Positions 14,000 to 23,766 of a stretch of 64,000 bases of DNA are shown piece by piece. Position 1 is the first letter of the stretch, and every line of letters begins with the position of its first letter. Both the position numbers and the translations under genes were made by a program. The notes beneath the pieces are model-generated. The model made no database searches. It had not been told where the DNA came from and saw only the letters and a list, made by a program, of their open reading frames with translations. The stretch lies in contig NZ_WEZG01000003.1 in assembly GCF_009176975.1 (NCBI RefSeq), forward strand, positions 1 through 64,000, given 5' to 3'. Source of the DNA: Aureimonas psammosilenae (GTDB lineage Bacteria; Pseudomonadota; Alphaproteobacteria; Rhizobiales; Rhizobiaceae).

Positions 14000-14155
14000 C
14001 TATCATTCCAGCCGACGCCACCGCCAGCGGCGATAAAGCCTTCATGTCGAACAGTTTGCAGGAAGCGATTGCAAAAACCCGGTCGGGTACGACATAGGAC
14101 CGCAGGGCGTTCGCCCGTTCAAATCCAGAATTCGAATCGCCAATCCGGAGCGTTC

Positions 14156-14770
14156 GTGTACGAAATACTCGATCTGGTCAGCCGGTTCGGCCCCATCATC
14201 GTCCTGATCGGGACGTTTTTCGAAGGCGAGGTCTTCGCCATCATCGGCGGCTTCCTGGCCTATCGCGGCTCATATTCGCTGGAATTCATCATCGCGCTCG
14301 CCTTTGCCGGCTCGTTCACCGGCGATCTCGCGGTGTTTCTGTTCGCGCGCTTCTGTTCCGCCCACCGTTGGGTGCAGCGATGGAAATCCAAGCCCAAATT
14401 CGCCAAGGCGATTCGGCTGGTGGAGAAGTACCAGGCGTTTTTCGTGATCGTGAACCGCTATATCTACGGCCTCAGGATGCCGGGGCTCATCGCCCTCGGC
14501 CTGTCGTCGATCTCGGTGCCGCGCTTTCTCGTCCTGAACCTGATCGGCGCGGGGATCTGGGCCGGCCTCTTCACCACGATCGGCTATGTGTTCGGCTCGG
14601 CGATCAATCTCGTGTTCGCCCGGCTCGAGGTGGTGGAACACGCGGTCGGCATCACGCTCGGCGTCGTCGCCGTTGTGCTGGCTCTCTGGTTCGCTTGGCG
14701 CCAATGGGGCCCGGCGATCTTCGCCACACGCAATTCGCCCGGTGAGAGCAAGGACGACCGGGCGAACTGA
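14156..14770 (+). CDS. DedA-family membrane protein
   Basis: 204 residues from the GTG at 14156, with CCGGAG five bases before it. The frame is open upstream to 13937, but that part overlaps gltX and lacks family similarity. The protein is hydrophobic throughout, with the DedA/SNARE-associated signature FEGEVFAIIGGFLA, then FCSAHRWVQRW and NRYIYGLRMPGLIALG. DedA proteins act at the inner membrane as putative proton-coupled transporters or lipid scramblases; the substrate of this one is unknown. Its stop codon lies within the loop of a strong hairpin. Confidence 0.85.
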   Translation: MYEILDLVSRFGPIIVLIGTFFEGEVFAIIGGFLAYRGSYSLEFIIALAFAGSFTGDLAVFLFARFCSAHRWVQRWKSKPKFAKAIRLVEKYQAFFVIVNRYIYGLRMPGLIALGLSSISVPRFLVLNLIGAGIWAGLFTTIGYVFGSAINLVFARLEVVEHAVGITLGVVAVVLALWFAWRQWGPAIFATRNSPGESKDDRAN

Positions 14771-14780
14771 TCGCCCGGTC
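14756..14780. terminator. Bidirectional terminator at dedA/aroG junction
   Basis: Perfect 10-base inverted repeat GACCGGGCGA / TCGCCCGGTC around loop ACTGA. The TGA stop of the DedA gene lies in the loop and the stop of the convergent DAHP synthase gene is 12 bases further on. Confidence 0.7.
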
Positions 14781-14791
14781 GTTCATCGGTA

Positions 14792-16171
14792 TCAGAAGTT
14801 CGCGGCCTGCTTCGGCTCGAGCGCCGCGATGTCCTTCTTGAGAAGCTCGGCCGTCAGGAACGCAAGTTCCAGCGCCTGATAGGCGTTGAGGCGCGGGTCG
14901 CAATGCGTGTGGTAGCGGTCCGAAAGGTCTTCGGCCGACACCATGCGCGAGCCGCCGGTGCATTCCGTCACGTCCTTGCCGGTCATCTCGATATGGATGC
15001 CGCCGGCATGGGTGCCTTCCGCACGGTGCACCTCGAAGAAGCGCTCGACTTCGGCGAGGATGCGGTCGAAGGGCCGCGTCTTGTAGCCGTTCACCGAGAT
15101 CGTATTGCCGTGCATCGGGTCGCAGGACCACACGACCTTGCGCCCTTCCCGCTCCACCGCGCGGATGAGCTTGGGCAGGTGTGCCTGCACCTTTTCGTGG
15201 CCGAACCGGGCGATCAGCGTCAGGCGGCCCGGCTTGTTCTGCGGGTTCAGGACGTCGATGAGACGAAGCAGGCCGTCCGGCTCCAGCGAAGGACCGCATT
15301 TGAGGCCGAGCGGGTTCCTGATGCCCCTGCAGAACTCCACATGAGCGTTGTTTTCCTGGCGCGTCCGATCGCCGATCCAGATCATGTGCCCGGAGGTCGC
15401 GTACCAGTCTCCGGAAGTCGAATCGACGCGCGTCAGCGCCTCCTCGTAGCCGAGAAGCAGCGCCTCGTGGCTGGTGAAGAAGTCCGTTTCGCGCAAAGCC
15501 GGATGCGTTTCGGCGGTGATGCCGATGGCGCGCATGAAGTTCATGGTTTCCGAAATGCGGTCCGCCAGATGCCCGTAGCGCTCGCCCTGCGGCGACCCGG
15601 AAATGAAGCCCAGCATCCATTGGTGAACGTTGTCGAGATTGGCGTAACCCCCTTGCGCGAAGGCGCGCAGGAGGTTCAGCGTCGCGGCCGACTGGCGATA
15701 GGCTTCAAGCTGGCGCTCGGGTGCGGGAACGCGCGAGGCTTCGTCGAACTCGATGCCGTTGACGATGTCGCCGCGATAAGCCGGCAGCGTCACATCGCCC
15801 TTGGTTTCCGAGCCCGACGACCGGGGCTTGGCGAACTGTCCCGCGATGCGCCCGACCTTCACCACCGGCGATGCCGCAGCGAATGTGAGAACCACTGCCA
15901 TCTGCAGGAAAGCGCGGAAGAAGTCGCGGATATTGTCCGCGCCATGCTCCGCGAAGCTTTCGGCGCAATCGCCTCCTTGAAGCAGGAAGGCGCGACCTTC
16001 GGCGACGTCACCCAGGGCACGGGTGAGCTTCCTCGCCTCGCCTGCAAAAACGAGCGGTGGAAACGAGGCGAGCCTGCGCTCGGTTTCGGCAAGCGCCCCG
16101 AGATCCGGATAAACCGGCGCTTGTTCGATCGGCTTCGCCCGCCAGCTCTGCGGCGTCCACTCCTTGGCCAT
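14792..16171 (-). CDS. aroG: Class II (plant-type) 3-deoxy-7-phosphoheptulonate synthase
   Basis: First step of the shikimate pathway: phosphoenolpyruvate plus erythrose-4-phosphate to DAHP. 459 residues from the ATG at 16171 ([17 protein letters not shown]), the usual length for class II enzymes. Typical motifs are [44 protein letters not shown] and CDPMHGNT. The frame is open further upstream, but family alignment begins at MAKEW. No linked aro genes. The paired use of E4P with the polyol locus further right is notable only as metabolic context. Confidence 0.95.
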   Translation of the reverse strand: MAKEWTPQSWRAKPIEQAPVYPDLGALAETERRLASFPPLVFAGEARKLTRALGDVAEGRAFLLQGGDCAESFAEHGADNIRDFFRAFLQMAVVLTFAAASPVVKVGRIAGQFAKPRSSGSETKGDVTLPAYRGDIVNGIEFDEASRVPAPERQLEAYRQSAATLNLLRAFAQGGYANLDNVHQWMLGFISGSPQGERYGHLADRISETMNFMRAIGITAETHPALRETDFFTSHEALLLGYEEALTRVDSTSGDWYATSGHMIWIGDRTRQENNAHVEFCRGIRNPLGLKCGPSLEPDGLLRLIDVLNPQNKPGRLTLIARFGHEKVQAHLPKLIRAVEREGRKVVWSCDPMHGNTISVNGYKTRPFDRILAEVERFFEVHRAEGTHAGGIHIEMTGKDVTECTGGSRMVSAEDLSDRYHTHCDPRLNAYQALELAFLTAELLKKDIAALEPKQAANF

Positions 16172-16299
16172 GGTCGTCGTCCTCTCGGCCCTCATCGGCC
16201 GGCATCCGCGCTTCTTCTGCATTCTCGCGCGCGGTTCTGATCTTGACGGCGGCTTATAACCACGCCGGGCCCGTCTTGTCATCCGAAGGGCCGGTGGGA

Positions 16300-16878
16300 T
16301 CAACCGATGCGAAGCGCCGGGCCTTGCGGACAGGTCACGGCGATCCAATCCGTGGATCGCCGCCCATAGGTTCGGCGCAAGAGATCGACGCCTCCGTGCA
16401 CCGTTTCGTCATCTCCCGATCCGCCGAGGTCCAGAAACACGTCGAGCGGCGTTTCAGGCATCGCCATGAGATCCGCCAATGGCCGCCAGAGTTCGAGGCC
16501 GGGCCCGGCTCTCATGGAGGGAGCCGAAAGAACAACCGGACCTTCTGTCTTCAGCAAATCCGCGATCACGGCGGCCGGCATCAATTCCAGTACGGCCGGA
16601 CGGATCAAAGCCAGACCGTGACGGTGGGCGAAAGTCGATGGGCTGAGATCGGAAATCCAGAGAACGCGCGAATCGTCGTCCGGTGCGCCGAGCCTGTCCT
16701 TCACTGGTTTCGGTCCCCCGGAAAAAGCGCGGTCGGCATAGTTCCGGAAGATCGTGAGATGGCGTTTCGAGAAGACGCGAAGGTCGGCCGTGGACGCCCC
16801 GACCTCGCTTGCCGCCGTCAGCGCCAAGGCCGCGCTTGCCTTCAGAACGTCGCGCCGCGTCACCCCTTCTTTTCGCAT
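16300..16878 (-). CDS. Hypothetical protein with Tat signal peptide
   Basis: 192 residues from the ATG at 16878, five bases after the GH3 gene stop. The N-terminus [16 protein letters not shown] fits the twin-arginine consensus (RR-x-V-L-K followed by a mild hydrophobic stretch), so export in folded form is predicted. The mature part (for example [37 protein letters not shown]) matches no family I recognise. The frame continues open upstream across the GH3 gene, but that is a shadow. It is probably co-transcribed with the glucosidase; its role is unknown. Confidence 0.7.
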   Translation of the reverse strand: MRKEGVTRRDVLKASAALALTAASEVGASTADLRVFSKRHLTIFRNYADRAFSGGPKPVKDRLGAPDDDSRVLWISDLSPSTFAHRHGLALIRPAVLELMPAAVIADLLKTEGPVVLSAPSMRAGPGLELWRPLADLMAMPETPLDVFLDLGGSGDDETVHGGVDLLRRTYGRRSTDWIAVTCPQGPALRIG

Positions 16879-16883
16879 CGTCC

Positions 16884-19010
16884 TCACGCTTCGATGGTGA
16901 CCCGCGCCGACATGAGCGTGGAGCGATCCGCGCTTCCGCCGACGAGGAGGTCGTATTCGCCCGGCTCCACCGCCGGCTTCAGATCGAGACCGGGGAAGCG
17001 CAAGGCCTCGACCGGAAGCATCACCACGGCCCGTCCCTTCTCGCCCGGACGCAGGAAGAGCTTGGTGAAAGCCTTGAGTTCCAGGAGAGGCCGCGCGACG
17101 CGCGCCACCGGTTTGCGGGAAAACACGAAGATCGTCTCTTCCGCTTCCCGCGCGCCCTGATTCTCCACGTCGATACTGAGGACGATCGTATCGCCTCGCT
17201 TGGCGTTTCGCGGTTCTGCTTGAACCGCCGAATAGATGAACCGCCCATAGGTCAGGCCATGGCCGAACGGGAAAAGCGGCGTCGTCGGCAGGTCCTGATA
17301 CTTGCTCGTGTAATGCTGGTCGGATGCCGGCCGGCCCGATGGCCGCTCGCCAAGAAAGATCGGCACCTGCCCGACGGAGCGCGGCCAAGTGACGGGCAGG
17401 CTCGCCGTCGGCGAAGCGCGACCGGTAAGGATATCGGCGATGGCGTGGCCTGCCTCGCTGCCGCAGAACCACGTCGCCAACACCGCGTCGGCACGCTCGA
17501 ACAGCCACGGAACGGCAAGCGGGCGCCCGGACGACAGAAGCACAATGGTCGGGCGACCGAGGGCCAGCACGCTTCTGGCGAAATTGGCTTGGTCGCCAGG
17601 GAGATCGAGACCGGATCGGCTCGCCGCCTCGCCGCTCATGTCGCGCGATTCGCCAAGGCAAAGGATGACGATATCGGACGCCCTGGCGACTTCGATAGCG
17701 TTGCCGGGGCCGATCTCGTCCTCGCGGTCGACGCCCACGCCGCGCGCGTACCGAACCTCGCTGTCGGGCCGCGCTTCCCGGAGGCCCGTGAGGATGGTCA
17801 CCGTATCCTTCGCCTCGCCCGCCCCCGACCAGCTTCCCATCATGTCCGTTGCGGCATCCGCCAGGGGTCCGAGAACGGCGATCCGCATCGGCTCTGCCTT
17901 CAAGGGCAGAACGTCGTTGCGATGGGTCAAAAGAACGATGGAGCGGCGGGCGGCCTCACGCGCCGCCTCGCGCAGCCTCGGTCTGTCGACGGGCTGCATG
18001 CTGTCCCGCCGAAACGGATCGTCGAACAGCCCCAGCCGCTCCTTCAGGGTCAGGACGCGCCGAACGGCCGTGTCGATGGCTTCCACCGCGACGAGGCCAC
18101 GCTCCAGCGCGACCGGCAGACCTTCGACATAGGCGTTGCTCATCATGTCGATATCGACGCCGGCATTCAAAGCCTGTGCCGCCGCTTCGCCTAGATCCGC
18201 CGCGACGCCATGCACGACGAGTTCGGCGATCGCGTTGTAGTCGCTGATGACGACGCCCTCGAAACCCGCCTCGCCGCGCAGCCAACCGTTCAAAAGCGGT
18301 CCGTTGGCCGTCATCGGCACGCCGGAAAGGTCGGAGAAGGCGGGCATCACGGCGGCTGCGCCGGCCCGCATCGACGCCTCGAACGGCGGCAGGTAGACTT
18401 CCCGCAGCGTGCGCTCCGACATATCGGTGGACGCGTAGTCGCGCCCGGCGACGGCCGCGCCATAGGCGACGAAGTGCTTGACGGTGGCGGCGACGGCATC
18501 CCTCGCGCCGAGCGATGCGCCCTGGAAACCGCGCACCTTGGCTTCGGCGACGAGCGACGTGACGAGCGGGTCTTCCCCCGCGCCTTCCGCCATGCGCCCC
18601 CAGCGGGGATCGCGGGACACATCCAGCATCGGCGCGAAGGTCAGCGCGATGCCGTCCGCCGCCGCCTCGCTCGCCGCGATGCGCGCCGTGCGCTCCCAGA
18701 GCGCGGGATCGAAGCTCGCCGTTTCCGCCAGCGGAATCGGAAACACGGTGCGATGGCCGTGCACGACATCGAAGCCGAACAGAATCGGGATCTTCAACCG
18801 CGTTTCTTCCAGCGCGATCCGTTGAAGGCGGTTCGTCGCGTCCTGCCCATAGAGGTTCAGGAGACTTCCGGCTCGACCTTGGCGAACCGATTCCTCCACA
18901 TCGGTGGCGAGCACCGGGCCTGTCACGGAGAAGCCGGCCGCCAGCATGGCGAGCTGGCCGATCTTCTCCTCGATGGTCATGACGGCGAGAAGCGAATCGA
19001 TACGCGACAC
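16884..19010 (-). CDS. bglX: Glycoside hydrolase family 3 beta-glucosidase, BglX-like
   Basis: 708 residues from the GTG at 19010 (VSRIDSLLAVMTIEEKIGQL), preceded by GAGGGA; ATG and longer starts would overlap the upstream gene. The GH3 N-terminal TIM barrel carries FGFDVVHGHRTVFPIPLAE and the nucleophile region GVVISDYNAI (Asp about 257). The C-terminal sandwich and fibronectin-III-like domain follow (LPTTPLFPFGHGLTYGRF). E. coli BglX is periplasmic with a signal peptide; none is visible here, so it may be cytoplasmic. It lies 13 bases after the GGCT-like gene and five bases before the Tat-exported unknown. Confidence 0.9.
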   Translation of the reverse strand: MSRIDSLLAVMTIEEKIGQLAMLAAGFSVTGPVLATDVEESVRQGRAGSLLNLYGQDATNRLQRIALEETRLKIPILFGFDVVHGHRTVFPIPLAETASFDPALWERTARIAASEAAADGIALTFAPMLDVSRDPRWGRMAEGAGEDPLVTSLVAEAKVRGFQGASLGARDAVAATVKHFVAYGAAVAGRDYASTDMSERTLREVYLPPFEASMRAGAAAVMPAFSDLSGVPMTANGPLLNGWLRGEAGFEGVVISDYNAIAELVVHGVAADLGEAAAQALNAGVDIDMMSNAYVEGLPVALERGLVAVEAIDTAVRRVLTLKERLGLFDDPFRRDSMQPVDRPRLREAAREAARRSIVLLTHRNDVLPLKAEPMRIAVLGPLADAATDMMGSWSGAGEAKDTVTILTGLREARPDSEVRYARGVGVDREDEIGPGNAIEVARASDIVILCLGESRDMSGEAASRSGLDLPGDQANFARSVLALGRPTIVLLSSGRPLAVPWLFERADAVLATWFCGSEAGHAIADILTGRASPTASLPVTWPRSVGQVPIFLGERPSGRPASDQHYTSKYQDLPTTPLFPFGHGLTYGRFIYSAVQAEPRNAKRGDTIVLSIDVENQGAREAEETIFVFSRKPVARVARPLLELKAFTKLFLRPGEKGRAVVMLPVEALRFPGLDLKPAVEPGEYDLLVGGSADRSTLMSARVTIEA

Positions 19011-19023
19011 TGCTGGCTGTCCC

Positions 19024-19674
19024 TCAAGCGGGTTGGAAGATGACGCCCCTGTCTGTGAGAAGCGCGTCGAAGTGCGCGGCTTCGCCTTCGGCAAGACGCA
19101 CCGCGCGGGGATAGCGCGGCGCGGCGCGATCCTTGATGACGATGGTCTCGAACCCCTCAGTTTCCGAAACGAAGCCCGCGAGCCCCTCCTCGCCGTGGAT
19201 CGCGAGGAAGCCCTGCATCACGGCGTCGAGATAGGATTGCAGAATGGCGGAGCCCGTATCGGCCGCCGTCTCCTCAGTCCGGGTCGCCTCGTAGATGTAG
19301 ACGGGCATGCCGGGAGCCGGATCGTTCTCGATGGCGATGTCCGAGGAGATCACCGTCCGACGGTCGTACCCGGCCTCGCGCTCGTCCACGGCGCCGAGAT
19401 TGTCGATAAGATCGTAGACCACGACGCCATCCGTCGGGTGCTCGGGCTCCGGCCGGACCGACAAAAGCGCGATGCCGACGCTCGGCCGAGGAAGCCAGAA
19501 CCGCCGCCAGCCGGAAACCCGCGCGCGCCGCACCGCCAGAAACTTGGTGCGCAGCGTATCGCGGTTGACCAGCGATCCGTAGCCGAAATAGGCGACCACT
19601 TGGGCCTCGGAAACGAGGCGCGCGAAATCCGGATGATCGGGATGGGCGGCACCCGTCATCCCTGCCTCAGCCAT
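19024..19674 (-). CDS. Gamma-glutamylcyclotransferase-like protein
   Basis: 216 residues with the GGCT/AIG2-fold signature VVAYFGYGSLVNRDTL near residues 28-43. The start ATG at 19674 overlaps the end of gor by eight bases, which implies translational coupling. Members of this fold release 5-oxoproline from gamma-glutamyl peptides or degrade glutathione. Adjacency to glutathione reductase supports a glutathione-related role, but the usual ChaC-type consensus is not clear, so the substrate is left open. Confidence 0.75.
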   Translation of the reverse strand: MAEAGMTGAAHPDHPDFARLVSEAQVVAYFGYGSLVNRDTLRTKFLAVRRARVSGWRRFWLPRPSVGIALLSVRPEPEHPTDGVVVYDLIDNLGAVDEREAGYDRRTVISSDIAIENDPAPGMPVYIYEATRTEETAADTGSAILQSYLDAVMQGFLAIHGEEGLAGFVSETEGFETIVIKDRAAPRYPRAVRLAEGEAAHFDALLTDRGVIFQPA

Positions 19675-21064
19675 CCACGCGCTCGCCGTTGCGGATGCGG
19701 TAGCTCGGCTCGTACATGGTCACCAGCTCTTCCGCGGCGGTCGGATGCACGGCCATGGTGCGGTCGAAATCGTCCTTCGTCAGCCGCGCCTTTACCGCGA
19801 TGCCGAGAAGCTGGCTCATCTCGCCGGCATCGGGCCCCAGCACATGCGCGCCGAGAACGCGGCGAGTGGCGGCATCCACCACGAGCTTCATCAGCATGGG
19901 CTCGCTGCGGGTCGTCAGCGTCTGCCGCATGGGACGGAAGCGGGCCCGGTAGATCTCGATTTCCGGAAAAGCCTTCGAGGCCGCGCTTTCGGTCATCCCG
20001 ACAGCGCCGATCTCAGGCTGCGAGAACACGGCGGTCGGCACGGTTTCGAAATCCGGCTTGGTGGGGTTGCCTCGGAAGACCGTTTCCACGAAGCACATGG
20101 CCTCGTGGATCGCGACGGGCGTCAGTTGGATGCGATGGGTCACGTCGCCGATGGCATAGACGCTCGGTACGTTCGTGCGCGAATAATCGTCGACCTTGAT
20201 GCCGCCACGCTCGTCGAGATCGATCCCGACCTTGTCGCAGCCGAGATTTTCGGTGTTCGCCTGTCGCCCGATGGCGAGCATGACCTGATCGGCCTCGATG
20301 ACGTCGCCGCCGAAGAGATGGGCCGCGAGCCTCCCGTTGCCGATCTGCGAAACACGCTCGATCGCCTCTTCGCAGCGGATCACCATCCCCTTCTTCTCCA
20401 TCGCCTGATGGAGTTCGATGCGAAGATCGTCGTCGAAGCCCTGAAGGATCTCCTTGCCGCGATAAACCAACGTCACCTTCGCGCCGAGGCCGAGAAAGAT
20501 GTTGGCGAATTCCACCGCGATGTAGCCGCCGCCGAGAATCACGACCGAGCGCGGCATTTCCTTCAGGTGGAAGGCCTCGTTGGAGGTGATGCAATGCTCG
20601 GCGCCCGGCAGGCTCGGATGGCGCGCGGCGCGACCGCCGACCGCGACGAGGATCGTCTCGGCCGATACCAGCCGGTCGCCGTCGAGAAACCGGACCTCGT
20701 GCGGGCCTTCCAGAACGGCGCGGGTGGCGTGCACCTCGACGCCCGCCTTCACGAGGTTGCTGCGGTAGATATTCTCCAACCGCTCGATCTCGCGGTCCTT
20801 GTTGGCGATCAGGGTCGCCCAGTCGAAGCGGTGCTCGCCCAGCGTCCAGCCATAGAAGGGCGCGTCCTCGAAGGTTTCGGAAAACTGCGAAGCGTAGACA
20901 AGGAGCTTCTTCGGCACGCATCCGCGAATCACGCAGGTGCCGCCGTAACGGTATTCCTCCGCGATGGCGACGCGCTTGCCGAGCATGGCCGCGCGGCGCG
21001 CGGCGCGCACCCCGCCGGAGCCGCCGCCGATAACGAAGAGGTCGTAATCGTAACGCTCGCTCAC
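19667..21064 (-). CDS. gor: Glutathione-disulfide reductase
   Basis: 465-residue flavoprotein disulfide reductase regenerating GSH with NADPH. FAD motif VIGGGSGGVRAARRAA near residue 12; redox-active pair in GGTCVIRGCVPKK (Cys44 and Cys49); NADPH Rossmann motif ILGGGYIAVEFA; and C-terminal catalytic base region HPTAAEE. Full length. Its end overlaps the GGCT-like gene. Upstream lie the DUF2059 gene and rpiA, a gene order seen in other Rhizobiales. Confidence 0.95.
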   Translation of the reverse strand: MSERYDYDLFVIGGGSGGVRAARRAAMLGKRVAIAEEYRYGGTCVIRGCVPKKLLVYASQFSETFEDAPFYGWTLGEHRFDWATLIANKDREIERLENIYRSNLVKAGVEVHATRAVLEGPHEVRFLDGDRLVSAETILVAVGGRAARHPSLPGAEHCITSNEAFHLKEMPRSVVILGGGYIAVEFANIFLGLGAKVTLVYRGKEILQGFDDDLRIELHQAMEKKGMVIRCEEAIERVSQIGNGRLAAHLFGGDVIEADQVMLAIGRQANTENLGCDKVGIDLDERGGIKVDDYSRTNVPSVYAIGDVTHRIQLTPVAIHEAMCFVETVFRGNPTKPDFETVPTAVFSQPEIGAVGMTESAASKAFPEIEIYRARFRPMRQTLTTRSEPMLMKLVVDAATRRVLGAHVLGPDAGEMSQLLGIAVKARLTKDDFDRTMAVHPTAAEELVTMYEPSYRIRNGERVDG

Positions 21065-21110
21065 CCGAACAGCCTTTCCGTTGGAACCGATTTCACGCCG
21101 AACAAATGGA

Positions 21111-21132
21111 AAGGCGGCCGGAAGGCCGCCTT
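21111..21132 (-). terminator. Hairpin terminator after the DUF2059 gene
   Basis: Perfect nine-base stem AAGGCGGCC / GGCCGCCTT with a four-base loop, 24 bases past the stop of the DUF2059 gene and 46 bases before gor. On the minus strand it is followed by a weakly T-rich stretch. Confidence 0.65.
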
Positions 21133-21156
21133 GCTGTCGTCATCGAAGGGCTGTCG

Positions 21157-21723
21157 TCATTGCGCCGAAGGCGCGGCCGTCGTCGGCATCGCGGCGCCCG
21201 TCACCTCCCCGCCGCCGCCGTTCTGCGACATGAGCTGCGTCATGCCCTGGGACGCCTTGTTGCGCAGATCGCGCAAAATGCCGTTCGACCAGACATCGGC
21301 CGCGGCCAGCATTTCGCGCGTCGCGACGGGGCCCTGGCGAAGCAGCTTCTTGCCGGCCTCGGAATTGTAGAAATCCGCGATCGACTTCAGTTCGGCTTCG
21401 GTGAAAAGCTTGGCGTAGACCCGGCTCACCTCGTTCTCGAGATCGGCGCGACGGGGCGCGAGTTCCAGCGCCTTCTCGTCCACCATGTCGGAAATCTGCG
21501 GCTGCATGTTGGGACTGGAGCCGATCAGATCCGATTTGATCTGGGTGGCCGCGTTCATGAGGATGTTGTCGAACTGCTCCGTGGAGTCGATCGCGTCCAC
21601 CGCCGCGCGCGCCGCCGCCAGATGCGAAGGCGCGATCTCCTGCGCCGTGGCCGGCATCGCGGTGGCCGATCCGGCGACCGCGACGGCGAGCAGGCCACAG
21701 CGAATCTTGTTCAAAAGAACCAT
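21157..21723 (-). CDS. DUF2059 domain-containing periplasmic protein
   Basis: 188 residues from the ATG at 21723, with AGGA nine bases upstream. A signal peptide (hydrophobic LLAVAVAGSATAMPATA) is followed by predicted cleavage before QEIAPSH. The mature part is helical, with the DUF2059 pattern (LFTEAELKSIADFYNSEAGKK) in which short helices pack in pairs. Function is unknown in the family. It sits between rpiA (126 bases upstream) and gor. Confidence 0.85.
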   Translation of the reverse strand: MVLLNKIRCGLLAVAVAGSATAMPATAQEIAPSHLAAARAAVDAIDSTEQFDNILMNAATQIKSDLIGSSPNMQPQISDMVDEKALELAPRRADLENEVSRVYAKLFTEAELKSIADFYNSEAGKKLLRQGPVATREMLAAADVWSNGILRDLRNKASQGMTQLMSQNGGGGEVTGAAMPTTAAPSAQ

Positions 21724-21849
21724 GACAGTCCTGTCTCCATCCAAAGGCGACGCCGGCGCCCGGCAGATCGGTGATCCGGCGTTCCTATCCAATCGGCCCG
21801 CAAAGCCGCAAGCCCCGATCGGCCAATCGGCGAAGGTCCGGGCGCCTCG

Positions 21850-22554
21850 TCAGGCCGGTCGATTGTGCCGAACCTCGACCCCATCGCTTCGCGCGATCAC
21901 GGCGTCCGAGGCGTATCGAAGGAACAAACCATGCTCGACGACGCCGGGAACGGCGTGAAGAGCTTCCGACAGCGCTTCTGCTTGTGGAATGCGGCCAAAA
22001 GATGCGTCCAGAATCAAGTGCCCGTTGTCGGTGATGAAGGGCTCCGCACCAGCGAGGCGCATGGTGATTTCGCCCGAAAGCCCCAGCCGCTCTGCTGCCT
22101 TGCGGATGCCGATATAGGTGGCGGTCAGGCCGAAGCCGTTGACCTCGATCGGAACGGGAAAGGCGCCGAGCGTCTCGACGCATTTGGAAGCGTCGGCGAT
22201 CACAACCATGCGAGCGGAAGCCGCCGCCACGATCTTTTCGCGCAACAGAGCGCCGCCGCCGCCCTTGATCAGCCGAAAATCGGCATCGATCTCGTCCGCG
22301 CCGTCGATCGTCAGATCGAGTTCCGGCATTTCGTCCAAGGTCACGATCGGCACGCCGAGTTCTCCGCAAAGCTCTGCGGTGCGTTTCGATGTCGCAACGC
22401 CGGTGATGCGGAGGCCGGTCGTCACCTTTTCCGCCAGAACACGGATGAACGCTTCCGCCGTGGACCCGGTGCCGATGCCGAGCCGCATCCCATCCTCAAC
22501 GAAGGACAAGGCCGCCCGTCCGGCTTTTTCCTTCAACGCTGCGGCATCCGCCAT
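21850..22554 (-). CDS. rpiA: Ribose-5-phosphate isomerase A
   Basis: Interconverts ribose-5-phosphate and ribulose-5-phosphate. 234 residues from the ATG at 22554 ([16 protein letters not shown]). Conserved motifs: [12 protein letters not shown], the TIDGADEID catalytic segment and [12 protein letters not shown]. Normal length. Divergent from gph across a 148-base promoter region. A second, RpiB-type isomerase gene lies at 56742-57200 in the polyol locus, so this copy is likely the housekeeping enzyme. Confidence 0.95.
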   Translation of the reverse strand: MADAAALKEKAGRAALSFVEDGMRLGIGTGSTAEAFIRVLAEKVTTGLRITGVATSKRTAELCGELGVPIVTLDEMPELDLTIDGADEIDADFRLIKGGGGALLREKIVAAASARMVVIADASKCVETLGAFPVPIEVNGFGLTATYIGIRKAAERLGLSGEITMRLAGAEPFITDNGHLILDASFGRIPQAEALSEALHAVPGVVEHGLFLRYASDAVIARSDGVEVRHNRPA

Positions 22555-22702
22555 GATTCGAGCCCTCCCGCCTCGGACGCCGGAGCGATCCGGCCTTGAG
22601 ATCGGGTCTAGCGAAGGTTCGGTGCCCTGTCGAATGCGTCGTCCCTTGACGCAGCCGACGGGGAGACGAACAAGTCCTTGCCTCTTCGACAAGGGAACAC
22701 GC

Positions 22703-23380
22703 ATGGCACTCGCCGTTTTCGATCTCGATGGAACGCTCGTGGACACGGCGCCCGATCTTTGCGCGAGCCTCAACGCCTGCCTGTCCTTCGCGGGGATGCC
22801 CGCGATCGATCTCGATGTCGTGCGCCCGCATGCCGGCCATGGCGCGAGGGTGATGCTCGCAAAAGCCTATGAACGGCAGAACCGCCCTTTGCCGGCCACG
22901 GAAGCCGACGAGCAGCTCGCCCGGTTTCTCGGCCATTACGAAGCGCATATCGCCGATACGTCCCGGCCCTTCCCCGGAGCCGTCGCGGCGATGGACCGAT
23001 TGACGGAAGACGGGTTCAAGCTCGCCATCTGCACGAACAAGACCGAGAAGCTTGCGCGGCTTCTCATGGAAGCCCTGGGCCTCGCCGGTCGATTCGCGGC
23101 GATATGCGGTGCCGACACCTTCACGGCGAGGAAGCCCGACCCGATTCATCTTCTCGGCACGATCGCGCGAGTGGGCTTCGGGCGGCGCGATGCGGTGATG
23201 ATCGGCGACACATCGACGGACACGGACGCCGCGCAGGCCGCGCGCGTGCCCTCCATCCTCGTCGATTTCGGCTATGCGCCGGACGAGCGCGCGAGGCGCG
23301 AGGCTTCCGCGGTGATCTCCGGCTTCACCGAACTCGACGCCGCGCTTTGCCGCCGCCTGATCCGCTCGATGCCCGATTGA
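22703..23380 (+). CDS. gph: Phosphoglycolate phosphatase-like HAD hydrolase
   Basis: 225 residues from the ATG at 22703, preceded by AAGGGA. HAD motif [15 protein letters not shown], motif II CTNKTEK, and motif III/IV KPDPIHL with [12 protein letters not shown]. The cap-1 insertion and length match Gph, which removes phosphate from 2-phosphoglycolate. Specificity cannot be proven. The gene's stop overlaps the -35 box proposed for the downstream tRNA. Confidence 0.85.
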   Translation: MALAVFDLDGTLVDTAPDLCASLNACLSFAGMPAIDLDVVRPHAGHGARVMLAKAYERQNRPLPATEADEQLARFLGHYEAHIADTSRPFPGAVAAMDRLTEDGFKLAICTNKTEKLARLLMEALGLAGRFAAICGADTFTARKPDPIHLLGTIARVGFGRRDAVMIGDTSTDTDAAQAARVPSILVDFGYAPDERARREASAVISGFTELDAALCRRLIRSMPD

Positions 23381-23403
23381 CGCTGAAGGGTTCCTCGCAT
23401 AAT
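23377..23403 (+). promoter_or_regulatory. Candidate promoter of tRNA-Val
   Basis: TTGACG (23377-23382) overlaps the gph stop. CATAAT (23398-23403) follows after 15 bases, a slightly short spacer, though the -10 matches consensus at five of six positions. The tRNA begins 32 bases later. Confidence 0.45.
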
Positions 23404-23434
23404 AGGGCGTTGTTCGCGCTTCGAAGCGCGCGAC

Positions 23435-23509
23435 GGGCGCGTAGCTCAGCGGGAGAGCACCTCGTTCACACCGAGGGGGTCACAGGTTCGATCCCTGTCG
23501 CGCCCACCA
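23435..23509 (+). tRNA. tRNA-Val (anticodon CAC)
   Basis: 75 bases with an encoded CCA end. The acceptor stem GGGCGCG / CGCGCCC pairs fully; the D arm is GCTC-loop-GAGC; the anticodon stem CCTCG / CGAGG encloses TTCACAC with CAC at 23467-23469; and the T arm ACAGG-TTCGATC-CCTGT is canonical. It reads GUG valine codons. It stands alone between gph and the Srf/Tag-like block. Confidence 0.97.
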
Positions 23510-23513
23510 TTCG

Positions 23514-23532
23514 AACCCGCTCCGGCGTGGTT
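23514..23532 (+). terminator. Possible tRNA-Val terminator
   Basis: AACCCGC-TCCG-GCGTGGTT forms a short hairpin with one bulge, immediately downstream of the tRNA and followed by TCTTC. It is weak. Confidence 0.4.
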
Positions 23533-23737
23533 TCTTCGACAGTTCACCCTTTTCGATATCGATATTCCGGCCGCATATTCGGGCGGTTCAGCGCATCCCG
23601 TTGTTTATGTCGCGAGCTTTGGCGAGCATCTCGCGGGAGATAATTCGTATCTTCCGTGGCGCGCACAGCCCGCCCTGCGTTCGGTCGGGTTTGGTCGCGA
23701 TCTAAATCAAAGGTTGTATTTCTACGCTTGTTCCCGC

Positions 23738-23766
23738 TTGACGAGAACAGGTCGTGACGACATCAT
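23738..23766 (+). promoter_or_regulatory. Candidate promoter of the Srf/Tag-like gene block
   Basis: TTGACG (23738-23743), a 17-base spacer and CATCAT (23761-23766, four of six consensus positions). A start near 23773 would leave a leader of about 90 bases before the first gene at 23862. Confidence 0.4.
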
